DNA of 64,000 nucleotides from Prorocentrum cordatum (taxonomy: Eukaryota > Sar > Dinophyceae > Prorocentrales > Prorocentraceae). A program made the translations under genes and the position numbers. How positions within the stretch are numbered: the stretch's first letter is position 1; every line of letters begins with the position of its first letter. The notes beneath the pieces are model-generated. The model was given only the letters and a program-made list of their open reading frames with translations, was not told where the DNA came from and did not search any database. Positions 42,227 through 53,348 of this stretch are shown here, in pieces. The DNA lies in assembly GCA_963575745.1 (NCBI GenBank), contig CAUYUJ010018475.1:125593-189592 (forward strand). The letters run 5' to 3'.

Positions 42227-42428
42227 ACGCTACCGAGGAACCCCACACACTTACACACACTTAATTTAAATATGATGTGTTTGCTTAAGTTTATAAAATA
42301 TGCGCAATTCTGCGTTCTGAGCTCTCGTCGCGAATGTTCCCCTATGTGTCATCCAACGCCATATTGCTTGAACCTCCTCCATCTTCCTAGCCTTCTGTCC
42401 TCCATCGAGGGCAGATTCGAGCCAGCCA
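42227..42428 (+). repeat. AT-rich leader of 90-bp array A
   Basis: Starts ATTACGCTACCGAGGAACCC, continues with CACACACTTA, TTAATT, ATGTGTTTGCTTAAGT, TATAAAATATGC and CAATTCTG. The same words in the same order form the leader of array B (47643-47744). The first base of similarity coincides with the point where LINE B coding stops. Confidence 0.75.
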
Positions 42429-43705
42429 GCGGCCGCGGTGAGGGACCACCCCCTGCGCACCCCGTCTGGCGTCGAGAAAATGCCACGCCTGCTATGCCCT
42501 GGACGACCGTCGTGCATAGTGGCCGCGGTGAGGGACCACCCCCTGCGCAAACCCCATGGTGTCGAGAAAATCCCACGCCTGCTATGCCCTGGACGACCGT
42601 CGTGTATAGCAGCCGCGCTGGCTGAGAGATCACCCCCTGCGCACCCCCTATGGTGTCAAGAAAATGCCACGCCTGCTTTGCCCTGGACGCCCGTCGTGCA
42701 TAGCGGCCGCGGTGAGGGACCACCCCCTGCGCACCCCCTATGGCGTCGAGAAAATGCCACGCCTGCTATGCCCTGGACGACCGCCGTGTATAGCGGCCGC
42801 GCTGAGGGACCACCACCTGCGCACCCCCTATGGTGTCGAGAAATGCCACGCCTGCTATGCCCTGGACGACCGTCGTGCATAGCGGCCGCGCTGAGGGACC
42901 ACCCCCTGCACCCCCTATGGTGTCGAGAAAATGCCACGCCTGCTATGCCCTGGATGTCGGCCGCGCTGAGGGACCACCCCCTGCTGTCGCCACGCCTGCT
43001 ATGCCCTGGACGACCGTCGTGTATAGCGGCCGCGCTGAGGGACCACCCCCTGCGCACCCCCTATGGTGTCGAGAAAATGCCACGCCTGCTATGCCCTGGA
43101 CGACCGTCGTGTATAGCGGCCGCGCTGAGGGACCACCCCCTGCGCACCCCCTATGGTGTCGAGAAAATGCCACGCCTGCTATGCCCTGGACGACCGCCGT
43201 GTATAGCGGCCGCGCTGAGGGACCACCCCTGCGCACCCCCTATGGTGTCGAGAAATTGCCACGCCTGCTATGCCCTGGACGACCGTCGTGCATAGCGGCC
43301 GCGCTGAGGGACCACCCCCTGCACACCCCCTATGGTGTCGAGAAAATGCCACGCCTGCTATGCCCTGGACGACCGTCGTGTATAGCGGCCGCGCTGAGGG
43401 ACCACCCCCTGCGCACCCCCTATGGTTATGCCCTGGACGACAGTCGTGCATAGCGGCCGCGCTGAAGGACCAACCCCTGCGCACCCCCTATGGTGTCCAG
43501 GAAATGCCACGCCTGCTATGCTCTGGACGACCGTCGTGTATAGCGGCCGCGCTGAGGGACCACCCCCTGCGCACCCCCTATGGTGTCGAGAAATTGCCAC
43601 GCCTGCTATGCCCTGGACGACCGTCGTACATAGCGGCCGCGCTGAGGGACCACCCCCTGCGCACCCCCTATGGTGTCGAGAAAATGCCAAGCCTGCTATG
43701 CCCTG
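42429..43705 (+). repeat. 90-bp tandem array A, about 15 units
   Basis: The unit begins GCGGCCGCGCTGAGGGACCA, then CCCCCTGCGCACCCCC, TATGGTGTCGAGAAAATGCC, ACGCCTGCTATGCCC and TGGACGACCGTCGTGTATA. Most units are exactly 90 bp. Three are shortened (near 42890, 42960 and 43390-43450). Most begin with a NotI-type palindrome. Because 90 is divisible by three, long frames cross it on both strands. Confidence 0.95.
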
Positions 43706-43825
43706 CTGTGCTGAGCTGAGCTGTGCTGTGCTGTGCTATGCTGAGCTGAACTGAGCTGTGCTGAGCTATGCTGAGCAGTGCAGTGCAGTGCTGTGCTGTG
43801 CTGTGCTGTGCTGCGCTGTGTGAGA
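43705..43825. repeat. GCTGT/GCTGA pentamer repeat
   Basis: Mixed pentamers GCTGT, GCTGA, GCTAT and GCAGT follow directly on the last CCCTGCTATGCCCTG of array A, as if grown from its end. Confidence 0.9.
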
Positions 43826-43921
43826 ATGGGAAGAGGGAGGTGAGGTGAGTGAGCGCGGGTGCGACAAGGCATGGAAGAAAACCAGGACCCCACTAAACAT
43901 GTGGGGAACTACAACGCTTCC

Positions 43922-44585
43922 TCACCTTTGCCGGAAAAATGGATTGCAGCAGCTGCACCATCGCACCTGCAGGGCTGCAACCCGCCAAGACCCCCTGGAT
44001 AGATCGGAAGAGAGCGATCCACGCGCCATAACCTGTCGCGGGGCTTGGTGCGTCGATAATATCATCCATGTCAGCCACGAGGGAAAATGTAACTGGCGCG
44101 CGTGATCCCAAAGGACCTGGATCCGTACCGTTTCGAAACAGTTGTACCTGCCAATAAGGGTGCTGGCAGCTTCATGCCCGCGTGATTTGGAAACATGCGC
44201 AGTCAAGTTGCGCTGGAAAGCAGCGCCCGTGGATGTCGCTCCTGATCTGGCCCCCCAGAAGGCATCTGACGGATGTTGAAGTTCCCATGCCGTGAAAACT
44301 GGCCCGCGCAATCTGCTCCGCATCCGGATGAGAATACGTAGCAATGAGGGCCGTTGGTCGGTGCCCGCCGCCTGGCTTGGGCAGGCGGACCAACACCGCG
44401 CCCAACCTGTCGCCGAGCCAGCAGCACATTCCTTCGCACTTCATGAATAATTCAGCCGCCGCTGTGAAACCGACATCCGAGACGCATTCAAGGGCGCGCG
44501 GTTGGATGTTCACCTGCCCGAGCCCCGCGCGCATCTTGCACGCGCGAATAGCACGTCTATCATCGCTGGCGCCGATGGCGGGCAA
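43922..44585 (-). pseudogene. LINE B reverse transcriptase, finger/palm part
   Basis: One frame reads LGAVLVRLPKPGGGHRPTAL, the classic L-x-x-K-P-G-G-x-x-R-P-I motif of LINE RTs. After a shift the next reads HEAASTLIGRYNCFETVRIQ, HFPSWLTWMILSTHQAPRQV and SRGSWRVAALQ. These correspond to the D-x-x-K-x-F-E helix, the F-P...Y-x-x-x-R strand and the approach to motif B. Coding likeness stops near 43925, at the edge of the repeat block. Confidence 0.75.
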
Positions 44586-45470
44586 GCTCCACGCCTGCAG
44601 TCAGGAAACCGAGGGTGCTGCTCATCGCCATGAATAGCCCAGATACCCCCCAAAAACCCAAGGCATGCGGCGTCCATAATCTGACGAGGCCGCGGTCGGG
44701 CATCTGCGTGGCCCGGCACTTCTTGCAAAGCCTTCGCCTTGGAGCACCGCGCCGATGAGCAAGACGTGCACGCGCTGAAAAAGGCCCGCTGCGCCCATGG
44801 ACTCCACTCTGCGGAACTGATTAGCGCATCGGCGACAATGACATCATCAATGCGAAGCAAAACTGCGCCCTCCGTGGCAAGGAAGTCCAGTGAGTAGAAG
44901 GCGTTGGCGATGTCCGCAATCAACCGTTGCTCAGTAGCATCAACCAAATCAGAGGCCCACTTGGCCTTTGAGACCCTCGCAAAGAAGCCTGGCAAGTACC
45001 AGGCCACCTTCGCCAGGAGCGCACGTTCCTTGTCACCTGCATCACCGTGCTGCCCATGCAAACCAGTCAGCGCGGGGATAAAACGTTCTGGACATTAAGT
45101 TGGATTGCGATAGGCATCCACCACTCTTTCGACAGGTGAACGCGCGCACGTCCATCGCGCGAATGCTGTGTCTATTCGACCGCACCACATGACGAAGAGC
45201 AGTTGCATTTGAAGAGAATCGCCCTCCATCCATGTAACTGCTCTGGCATTGAACCCACGCGCCGAATAATTTCATCTTCAGGGTCAAAGAGCGCAAGGCA
45301 GTCTCACAAGAGAAAGCTCGGCTTTGGGAACAAACGGTATCCATACGCGCAGCTGCTGGACATCCCAGTGCTCGGCACCGTGACATGCGCGGAGATCATG
45401 GGCGAGAGCCCGATTGTGAACAGGCCTCCAGGAGAAAGGCAAACGGAGAAGTGCGAGGGCGGAGAAGATG
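44586..45470 (-). other. Leading pieces of LINE B or unrelated sequence
   Basis: Minus-strand stretches such as KAKWASDLVDATEQRLIADI and NAFYSLDFLATEGAVLLRID look protein-like, but I cannot match them to an endonuclease. They sit where the region between endonuclease and RT would be. Confidence 0.35.
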
Positions 45471-45479
45471 ACGGAGGAA

Positions 45480-47400
45480 GACGGAGAGCAAGACAACGAA
45501 TGCCGGCAGGGCTGGGCCCTCCTCTTGTTTACTCTCCTCCTCCTCGTCGTCGTCCTCCTCTTCTTCCTCCTCCTCCCGCTCGCGCACCCCCCCATCTGTA
45601 TCCACCTCCTCCTCTTACTGCCTCATCCTCCTCACGCGCCTCCGTCTCCTCCTCCTCCTCCTCCTCCTCCTTCTCCTCCACTTCCTCCTCCTCCTCCTCC
45701 TCCTCCTCCTCCTCCTCTCCTCCTCCTCCTCCGCCTCCACCTCCGCCTCCTCCTCCTTCTCCTCATGCTCCTCCTCCTCCTCCTCCTCCTCCTCCTCCTC
45801 TCCTCCTCCTGCTCCTCCTCGGCCTCCTCCTCCTCCTCGCGCGCGGGGGGATTTGGGGGCCTGCTGGGTGGGCTGGGGGGGTACCTGCTGGATAAGGTGC
45901 GACCTGCATGCTTCTGGGTGCCCTTCCCCCCCCCCCCTTCCACGAGCCCCTCGTGTCTGGCCCTCTCCTCGGACAAGGGGCATGGGCCTCATCTGGCGGG
46001 TTGTGGTGTGCGGGGGTGACGCCTCTTTTCGCGCCGAGGGCCCCCCGCTAGACCTCAGTCCAGACGCTTCCGTCACGTGATGATCATCACTCGCCTGCGC
46101 ACCCCCCTCCCCTCCCCACCCTCCTGTTTCTTCTTCCTACCCCCTCCTGCTCCTCTTCCTCTTCTTCCTCCTCCTCCTCCTCCTCCTCCTCCTCCTCTTC
46201 CCTCCTACCTCATCTTCCCTCACCGCCCCCCTCCCTCCTCCCGCCACGCTCCTGCGCAGCGGCCTCCAGCTGCTTCGAGGGCATCGCGCTCCCGCGTGTG
46301 GGGAGGGGGAAGGGAGGGGGGCACGCGCGACGCCGGCCGTCGCCCCCCCCGGCCGCGGCGCTGGCCGCGGGCCGCAGAGCCGCAGGCGCGGCTGAGGCGC
46401 ACGACGGGGGCCGAGGCTGATCGAGACAGGTCGGAGGCGGATCGAGGAGGAATAGGAGGAGGAGGAGGAGGAGAAGGAGGAGGAGGAGGAGGAGAGGAGG
46501 AAGAGAAAGGGAATACAAAAGGGAGCTTGGGAGGCCGCCGCCTCAGCGGCCGACCGGCACGTACACGAGTACCTCTGCGGAACAGGCGTGCCCACCCACA
46601 ACCGCCTTAACGCCCACCATCGCGCCGTGCTTAGCTTCCGCCGCGGCCGCTCTGGCGTGCGCCGCCTGGCTGGCCTCCACCGTGGAGGAGGAAGGGGAGG
46701 GGCAGGAGGAGGAGGAGGAGGAGGACCAGTGTAAACCGAAGACGCATCAACAGTGCTGCAATAACGGCGCATCAGAAGCAATCCGCCCGGGAATCCGCCG
46801 TCGTGCCACATCACGGTTCCTGGGACTCCAGCGCCGCGGGCCCCGCGGCGCCTCAAGGCGAGAGCCGCACGCCGAACATGGCCCGCCCTCCACCCGTGAA
46901 GCCGATGCAAACTATGCAATACGAATGTGAGCGGCGCTGGGACGAGAGCCATCTCCTCCTCCTCCTCCTCCTCCTCCTCCTCCTCCTCCTCCACAGCCTT
47001 CTTCACCTCCTGCCCCTCCCCCCTGTTCCTCCTCCCCCTCGTCCTCCTCCTGTACCTCCTCCTCCCCTCCTCCTCCTCCTCCTCCTCCTCCCTCCTCCTC
47101 CTCCCCCTCCTCCTCCTCCTCCTCCTCCCCCTCCTCCTCCTCCTCCTCCTCCTCCTCCTCCTCCTCCTCCTCTTTCAATGCGAGTCTGCGCGAGCGCTGG
47201 GGCGAGAGCCACATGCGGGAGAGGGCCCGCCCTCCCTCCGTCAAAATATGTTGCAAGCTGCTGTGTACGACTGTGCGCGGCGCTCAGGCGAGAATTCCTT
47301 GTCAAAAGAACCCGCCCTCCATCTGTGAAGCTTTTGATCCGTTCAGGCTTCACGATCACAAGCGATGATGAAGCCACAGGCAGAATCCCAAGCCCGCCCT
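45480..47400. repeat. TCC/GGA low-complexity zone with degenerate 105-bp repeats
   Basis: (TCC)n runs at about 45535-45840, 46145-46200 and 46950-47175, and (GGA)n runs at 46450-46505 and 46680-46720. Around the last TCC run (46840-46950, 47185-47330) three degenerate copies share GCGCTGGGGCGAGAGCC and CCCGCCCTCC phrases, implying a TCC tract expanded within a tandem repeat. Nothing coding is supported. Confidence 0.7.
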
Positions 47401-47504
47401 GCTGAGACGTCTGCGGGTGTGATAAGGAGGGGCTGCGTAACAGGATGTTAGCAAGCGTGAGCCCCAAATAGTGTCGTGTTGCCTTGTTTGCTGTGCGAGC
47501 TAAG

Positions 47505-47642
47505 TGGTGCAATCAATGTGGTGCAATCTAGGTGGTGCAATCCACGTGATGCAACCTATGTGGCACACAGCAATGCAAGACACTGCAAAACGATGCAAAC
47601 CACTGCAAAGCGATGCAAACCACTGCAAAGCAATGCAATGCA
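47505..47642. repeat. GTGGTGCAATC and 20-bp GATGCAAACCACTGCAAAGC repeats
   Basis: Four GTGGTGCAATC-like units (47505-47560) are followed by three 20-bp units GATGCAAACCACTGCAAAGC (47580-47640). The first word also makes up the palindrome region at 14010-14070. Confidence 0.85.
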
Positions 47643-47744
47643 CAATTACGCTACCGAGAAACCCCACATACTTAATTGAAAACTTATGTGTTTGCTTATG
47701 TATACTGTATATATATGCACAATCCTGAGCCAGTGTCGTGGATG
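47643..47744 (+). repeat. AT-rich leader of 90-bp array B
   Basis: Reads ATTACGCTACCGAGAAACCC, CACATACTTAATTGAAAACT, TATGTGTTTGCTTATGT and TATATATGCACAATCCTG, matching the leader of array A in order and spacing apart from small indels. Confidence 0.8.
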
Positions 47745-49290
47745 GCGGCCGAGCTGAGAGACCACCCCCTGCCCACCCCCTGTGGTGTCGAGAAAGTGCC
47801 ACGCCTGCTAGGCTTTGCGCCAGTCTGTGTCGTGGATAGCGGCCGAGCTGAGAGACCACCCCCTGCCCACCCCCTTTGGTGTCGAGAAAGTACCACGCCT
47901 ACTTGGCTTTGCGACAGTGTCGTGGATAGCGACCGAACTGAGAGACCACCCCCTGCGCACCCCCTGTGGTGTCGAGAAAATGCCACGTTTGCTAGGCTTT
48001 GCGCCAGTGTCGTGGATAGCGGCCGAGTTGGGAGACCACCCCCTGCCCACCCCCTTTGGTGTCGAGAAAGTGCCACGCCTGCCAGGCTTTGCGCCAGTGT
48101 CGTGGATGGCGGCCGAGCTGAGAGACCACCCCCTGCGCACCCCCTGTGGTGCCGCGGAAATGCCACGCTTGCTAGGTTTGCGCAAGTGTCGTGGATAGCG
48201 GCCGAGCTGAGAGACCACCCCCTGCGCACCCCGTGCAGTGTCGAGAAAGTGCCACGCCTGCTAGCCTTTGCGCCAGTGTCGTGGATAGCGGCCGAGCTGA
48301 GAGACCACCCCCTGCCCACCCCCTTTGGTGTCGAGAAAGTGCCACGCCTGTAGGCTTTGCGCAGTGTCGTGGATAGCGGCCGAGCTGAGAGACCACCCCC
48401 TGCGCACCCCCTGTGGTGTCGAGAAAGTGCCACGCCTGCTAGGCTTTGCGCCAGTGTCGTGGATAGCGGCCGAGCTGAGAGACCACCCCCTGCGCACCCC
48501 CTGTGGTGTCGAGAAAGTGCCACGCCTGCTAGGCTTTGCGCCAGTGTCGTGGATAGCGGCCGAGCTGAGAGACCACCCCCTGCGCACCCCCTGTGGTGTC
48601 GAGAAAGTGCCACGCCTGCTAGCCTTTGCGCCAGTGTCGTGGATAGCGGCCGAGCTGAGAGACCACCCCCTGCCCACCCCCTTTGGTGTCGAGAAAGTGC
48701 CACGCCTGCTAGGCTTTGCGCCAGTGTCGTGGATAGCGGCCGAGCTGAGAGACCACCCCCTGCGCACCCCCTGTGGTGTCGAGAAAGTGCCACGCCTGCT
48801 AGGCTTTGCGCCAGTGTCGTGGATAGCGGCCGAGCTGAGAGACCACCCCCTGCGCACCCCCTGTGGTGTCGAGAAAGTGCCACGCCTGCTAGGCTTTGCG
48901 CCAGTGTCGTGGATAGCGGCCGAGCTGAGAGACCACCCCCTGCGCACCCCCTGTGGTGTCGAGAAAGTGCCACGCCTGCTAGCCTTTGCGCCAGTGTCGT
49001 GGATAGCGGCCGAGCTGAGAGACCACCCCCTGCGCACCCCCTTGTGGTGTCGAGAAAGTGCCACGCCTGCTAGGCTTTGCGCCAGTGTCGTGGATCGCGG
49101 CCGAGCTGAGAGACCACCCCCTGCCCACCCCCTCTGGTGTCGAGAGAGTGCCACGCCTGCTAGGCTTTGCGCCCGTGTCGTGGATAGGGACCGCGGTAAG
49201 AGACCACCCCCTGCGCACCCCTTGTGGTGTCGAGAAAGTGCCACGCCTGCTAGCCTTTGCGCCAGTGTCGTGGATAGCGGCCGGGCTGAG
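47745..49290 (+). repeat. 90-bp tandem array B, 17 units
   Basis: The unit begins GCGGCCGAGCTGAGAGACCA, then CCCCCTGCGCACCCCC, TGTGGTGTCGAGAAAGTGCC, ACGCCTGCTAGGCTTTGCG and CCAGTGTCGTGGATA. It aligns to the array A unit over its full length with roughly 75-80 percent identity, highest in the first 60 bases. Variants with GCCCACCCCCTTTGG recur at intervals. The last unit breaks off at GCTGAGAGACTAGG, nine bases before the ATG at 49299. Confidence 0.95.
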
Positions 49291-49298
49291 AGACTAGG

Positions 49299-52200
49299 AT
49301 GTCTGGTAAAACTGATGGATCTTCCCGTTTCCAGGACTGGCGCGGGCTTCTCCCTTGGTCCCCTCGCTCCTGCCCTTGCCTCTTGCTTGCCCTCTCTCCC
49401 CCTTCTTTCCCACCGCCATTCGGCGGCTCAAGCCTTTTGAGGCCAAGCTGGGGGTCGGCCTCAGTTGGCCTAAGGCCGGGCCCCGAGAGGGCCAGAAGAC
49501 TTCCAGGTCCTGGGTCCAGGCCTGGCAGGGGCGCCCGCGGCCGCATGATGCCGCGCCTGGCGCCGCGCGGCTGGGGGGCGGCAGCGATGCCGCCCGCGGG
49601 CGCGCAGCTGCGCAGCGGCGGGGGGCCCGGGCGCCGAGCGGCGCCGGCTCGCGCCAGCCGCGGAGCACCCGGAGGCGAGGCGGCATCCGCCGAGGCGAAG
49701 CCGCCGAACCCCCCCGCCAAGCCGGCGACCAGGCGCGAGCCCGCGCCGGCGCCGGCACGGTGCCAGGCGAGGGCGGCAGAGCGCGCGCGCGCGCCGGGGC
49801 CCACCTGGAGGAGCTGCCCCAAGGCCCCGGCGCCGCCGCCAGCCGGCTGGCGCTGCGGGCGAGCGGCGGCCCTGCTGCTGATCCTCGCGGTGGCGGCCGA
49901 GGCCGCCAAAGCCGACCACGAGGCCGAGTCCGCGTACTACGACGACATGTCGGACGTGGACATGCGGGCGTTCTGGCTCGACGGCACGTTGGTCCCCACC
50001 TCCGTGGACACGCCGCCGATCGGAGCGCACCCAGCCGGCGAGCATGCAGCTCCCGCGGGGGGTGCCGGAGGAGGTCCGCCGCGCGAGCGCCCCGCGCCGC
50101 CGGCCGACCCACCTCCCCGAGGCCCAACCCGCACTCCCCCCCGACCCCCCCGACTCGGACCCGTCGTCCTGGATCAAGGGTTGGGGTCTCTTTGGAGGGA
50201 CATCGGCAACCGCGCACATTGGTTCGCCGAGGAGATGGGGGGAGGTACCATTCGGGCTGTGGGGAGTTTCAGGTCCGCCTTCTCGACTCGCGAGGCAGGA
50301 GGCTGGCTGAGCTCCGACGGCGGCTGGGTGCTGTACATGGCCGACCAGGTGGGCCTCTACCTGTTCGGCTCCGCGTGGCCGCTGATCGCCGGGCTCGTGG
50401 CGGTCCTCTCCGGCACTGGCGTGGTCGCGCTCCTGGCCCACAGCCTGAGGACGCTCTTCGCACCCTGCAGCTGGGCAGCCTGGACCTGCGGCCTGGTGCT
50501 GGCGCGCTGCCCCTGCCCGAGGCGCAAGACGCCTGGCGAGGCTAAGCTTGACAAGCTGGTCCCGCCGGCGGCGCCGCCCCTCACCGACGTGGCATGGCAC
50601 GGCCCAGCTGCGGGTGCCGATCCGACGACCGACTGGTACCGCAAGAGCATCAAGGAGGACAGGGGCTCCAAGCGCGGCCAGAATGACCTCATGATCAGGG
50701 TCGACTACCGGGTCGCACGGCTCAAGCTCAACATGAAGTCCCCGGAGCGCATCAATCGCCAAGGATTGTGGGTCGAGTATGACTCTGTGAAGGGCGCAAG
50801 CGACAAGGGCTTCAGGCGCGAGCTGGAGCAACGAGATCCACGCTGGCTTCACCTGCGCCGTTCCACCAGCTGTACCGGGTGCAAGGGGCGCGAGAACGAG
50901 CTGCACTGCAAGGAGTACGCCGCCCTTGACAACGAAGCCATCGTGGATCTCGGCGACTATTCGAGGTTCACACCCTGTCGAATTTTCGTCTGGCTCTGGA
51001 GGTGGTTGGGCCTCGTCTACAAGCTGCTGCTGTACGTCCTCTCGTGGCTCTCGCGTTGCGGGGCGTGCCTCTGCCGCCGGCGACGCCGCCGTCACAGGAC
51101 TGGCGACGCGGAGCCCGGCGTGCAGGGGTCGGTGGCAAGGTTGCTTGACCAGGAGTCCGAGTCCGAGGTAGACGCCGAGGATAACCCCTGCGAGGCGGTG
51201 AAGGTGGGGCCCATGATCAAGGGCAAGATGCGCCCACTAGCGCCCGAGGGCTGTCGAGACGCCGCGCGCGGCGATCCGACCGTGCTGTTGGTGGAGGATG
51301 GCCGGGCTTCGGACCTTCCGCTTCCGAGCGAAGGGAGTGCGACGGCCTGCCTTTGCGAGCATCACAGGCAGATCTACATGGTCCTGCGCTACGGCGAGAA
51401 GTGCTCTCAGGTGACGTGCTTCCGCGAGGCGGTGGGCATGGCTTCAGGGGTCCCACTCTGCCTGCAGCACCTTGGGGGCGATGCCGCTCGGGCGCTCCAC
51501 GACAACCCCACGGGAGTCGGGTTCCTCGCGGGGCTGCGGCGCCGTGCTCGGCGGAGCCCGGCTCCGCGGAGCCGCACGCCAGAGCGTGCAGCTGCGGCTC
51601 CAGCCCGGAGTCGCACACCAGAGCGCTCCGCCCCGACGACCTCTGCTCCAGAGGCGCCCACCAGCCCTGGCGACCCCGTCCCGGCGCCGGCTGGGCCACC
51701 GAGCGTGCGCTTCGAAGCGCCGCCGCGTCCAGAGTTCCCCAAGCCGCCTACTCCGCCACCCATGCCTCTCGGGCGATATTTCATCGTACGGGCGAAGGTA
51801 CATTGGCCCGAAGGAGCGCAGTGGATGATTTTCAGAGGGAGGGCGGCTGACGCCGCCGCGGCCAGCGCAGTGGCTGAATACCTCGACGGCGCGTTGGCCC
51901 TCGAGGTGGAAGACCCGACCGGCCCCACCATCCGCTTTCTCGTGAAGCCTGACGGCGTCATCCGTGCACCGTCCCCGGGACCTTCCGGGCGTCTGCCAGC
52001 GGGGTTCATCGAGGAGATGCTCCACCACGCGCCCTTGGGATGTGAGGAGCTCGGCATCAGCGTCTCGGCGACCAACGTACCCGAGAAAGTCTGGCGCAAG
52101 CTGGCGGCGTGGCACGGGCTCCCCGTAGGCGGGCGAGCTGGGCCGCTCAGCGAGGCTCGCTGGCGGCTGCTCCGTGAGAAGGTGGTCAACCTAGTCAGGT

Positions 52201-53348
52201 GGCACCCCGAGGGAGGTGTGGCGCCCAGCCCGAGCTTCGAAGCGCGAGCTACAGAGGCAGACGCCAAGCTGCGCAGCCACTGGCAGCGGCTCGATCGCAG
52301 CAGCTCGCCCAGGCCACCCTCTGGGTCCACGCGTCGTGGCTCTCGCTCCCCGTCAGCCGAGGGCGGGCGGGCAGCGAGTTCCGAAGCACCCGTGTCAGGA
52401 GAGAGCCATCAAGGAGACGAGGGAGGGGACATGATGGCCTGCTACTTGGAGGAGAAGGCCCGCGGGCCGAGCGACGCAGCAGCGGTGCAGAGTGCGGCCG
52501 CCGGCTTCGACGAGGAAGCCCAGCAGGTGCTCGCTAGCCTCATCCGCTACGCCCAGTACCTCAAGCAGCAGACGGCCGAGCCAGAGGAGCTCGCGCGGCT
52601 CGATGGGCACATCGGCAGTTGGGAGGTGCTCCAGCAGGTGCCCTCACGACCGCAGACCCCCGAGGCGGCGCCTAGTAGCCTTCAGGGTCTCCTCAAGCTC
52701 CCGCCCGAGCGCCACCGCTCGCAGGGGCCGCCGGCCACCCAGGCTGACAGCGCGCCCCTGTTCGAAGCGCGGCCGCCCCTCTCGCCAGCTGCCGCCCCGC
52801 CAGCTCTCACTCTCGGGCCACGGGACGCCGGCCTCCCAGCCACCACGGCTGGGCTGGCCCCGGTCGTCCGCCCACAGGCTCCGAACATCGGGGCCCTGTT
52901 CCGCTACGACCAGCACATCAGCGACTTGGGCCTACCCCCAGGTCTGACCACAGCGCCAGCGCGCTACGCCGCTGGAGCCCCGGAGGAGGGCGGGGGCGGC
53001 GACCCGTTCGGCCTCGCGCAGTCCGGAGCAACCCTGGACGCGAACACCGCGAGGATGCTCCACGCCTTGGAGGGGGTTGCCAGTGCCCGGCAGGGTGACA
53101 AGGCAGCCCAGCGAGGGACAGCGGCAGCGCTGGGGAGAGCCGAGGAGTTGGACGTCTACCTGGCGCGCGGTTGTGGCCAGCTGACCGTGGAGGTCTGCGA
53201 CGAGGTTCTCGGACGCGAGCTGTTCTACGCTCTGCGCCGGACCTGTGAGCAGAACAAGGCCCTGATGCTCGCCGTCGAGACGCCCACGACAGTGTCCAAC
53301 CGGTTCGCGATGGCATGCGCCTCGCTCAGCTTCGGCGGCAGCAGCTAG
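49299..53348 (+). pseudogene. Gag-like N-terminal region with membrane and zinc-binding segments
   Basis: 1349 codons from an ATG to TAG. Residues 1-185 are Arg/Ala/Pro-rich. A signal-like hydrophobic stretch lies at about 189-205 (AALLLILAVAAEA), a long one at about 350-382 (SAWPLIAGLVAVLSG), and a Trp-rich one at about 559-592 (IFVWLWRWLGLVYKLLLYVL) followed by CRRRRRRHR. Cys pairs CTGC...LHC (about 525) and a C-x-C-x2-H...C...C...C-x2-H set (about 684-721, ACLCEHH to CLQH) look zinc-binding. Two SRTPER repeats near 760 are SR-like. The later part is Pro/Ala-rich with a helical end. The first ATG lies in poor codon context, and ATG ATG at about 49544 is an alternative start. After the TAG the frame continues with matching composition, so the stop is probably a point nonsense change. 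Confidence 0.65.

Larger units (their letters stand above)
39600..45400 (-). mobile_element. Decayed LINE-type retrotransposon B, split by a repeat array
   Basis: In minus-strand order: unidentified leading pieces (45.4-44.6 kb), RT palm (44585-43922), then 1.7 kb of foreign repeat (about 43900-42227), then the region after the RT active site (42226-41575), a Cys-containing connection (41510-40880), RNase H (40938-40486) and its end (40603-39764). Removing the array would leave the parts in correct LINE order. Frames shift several times, so it is a relic in any case. Confidence 0.8.

Noticed and set aside
42429-49290. 90-bp arrays as CRISPR arrays
   Set aside because: Repeats are directly adjacent with no unique spacers, the context is eukaryotic and no cas genes are present. 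They are satellite DNA.
47696-49440. Long open frames (371 and 425 codons) on both strands of the 90-bp arrays as repeat proteins
   Set aside because: The unit length is divisible by three, so any stop-free phase stays open through the array on both strands. Units vary at all codon positions alike and no start context or domain supports translation.
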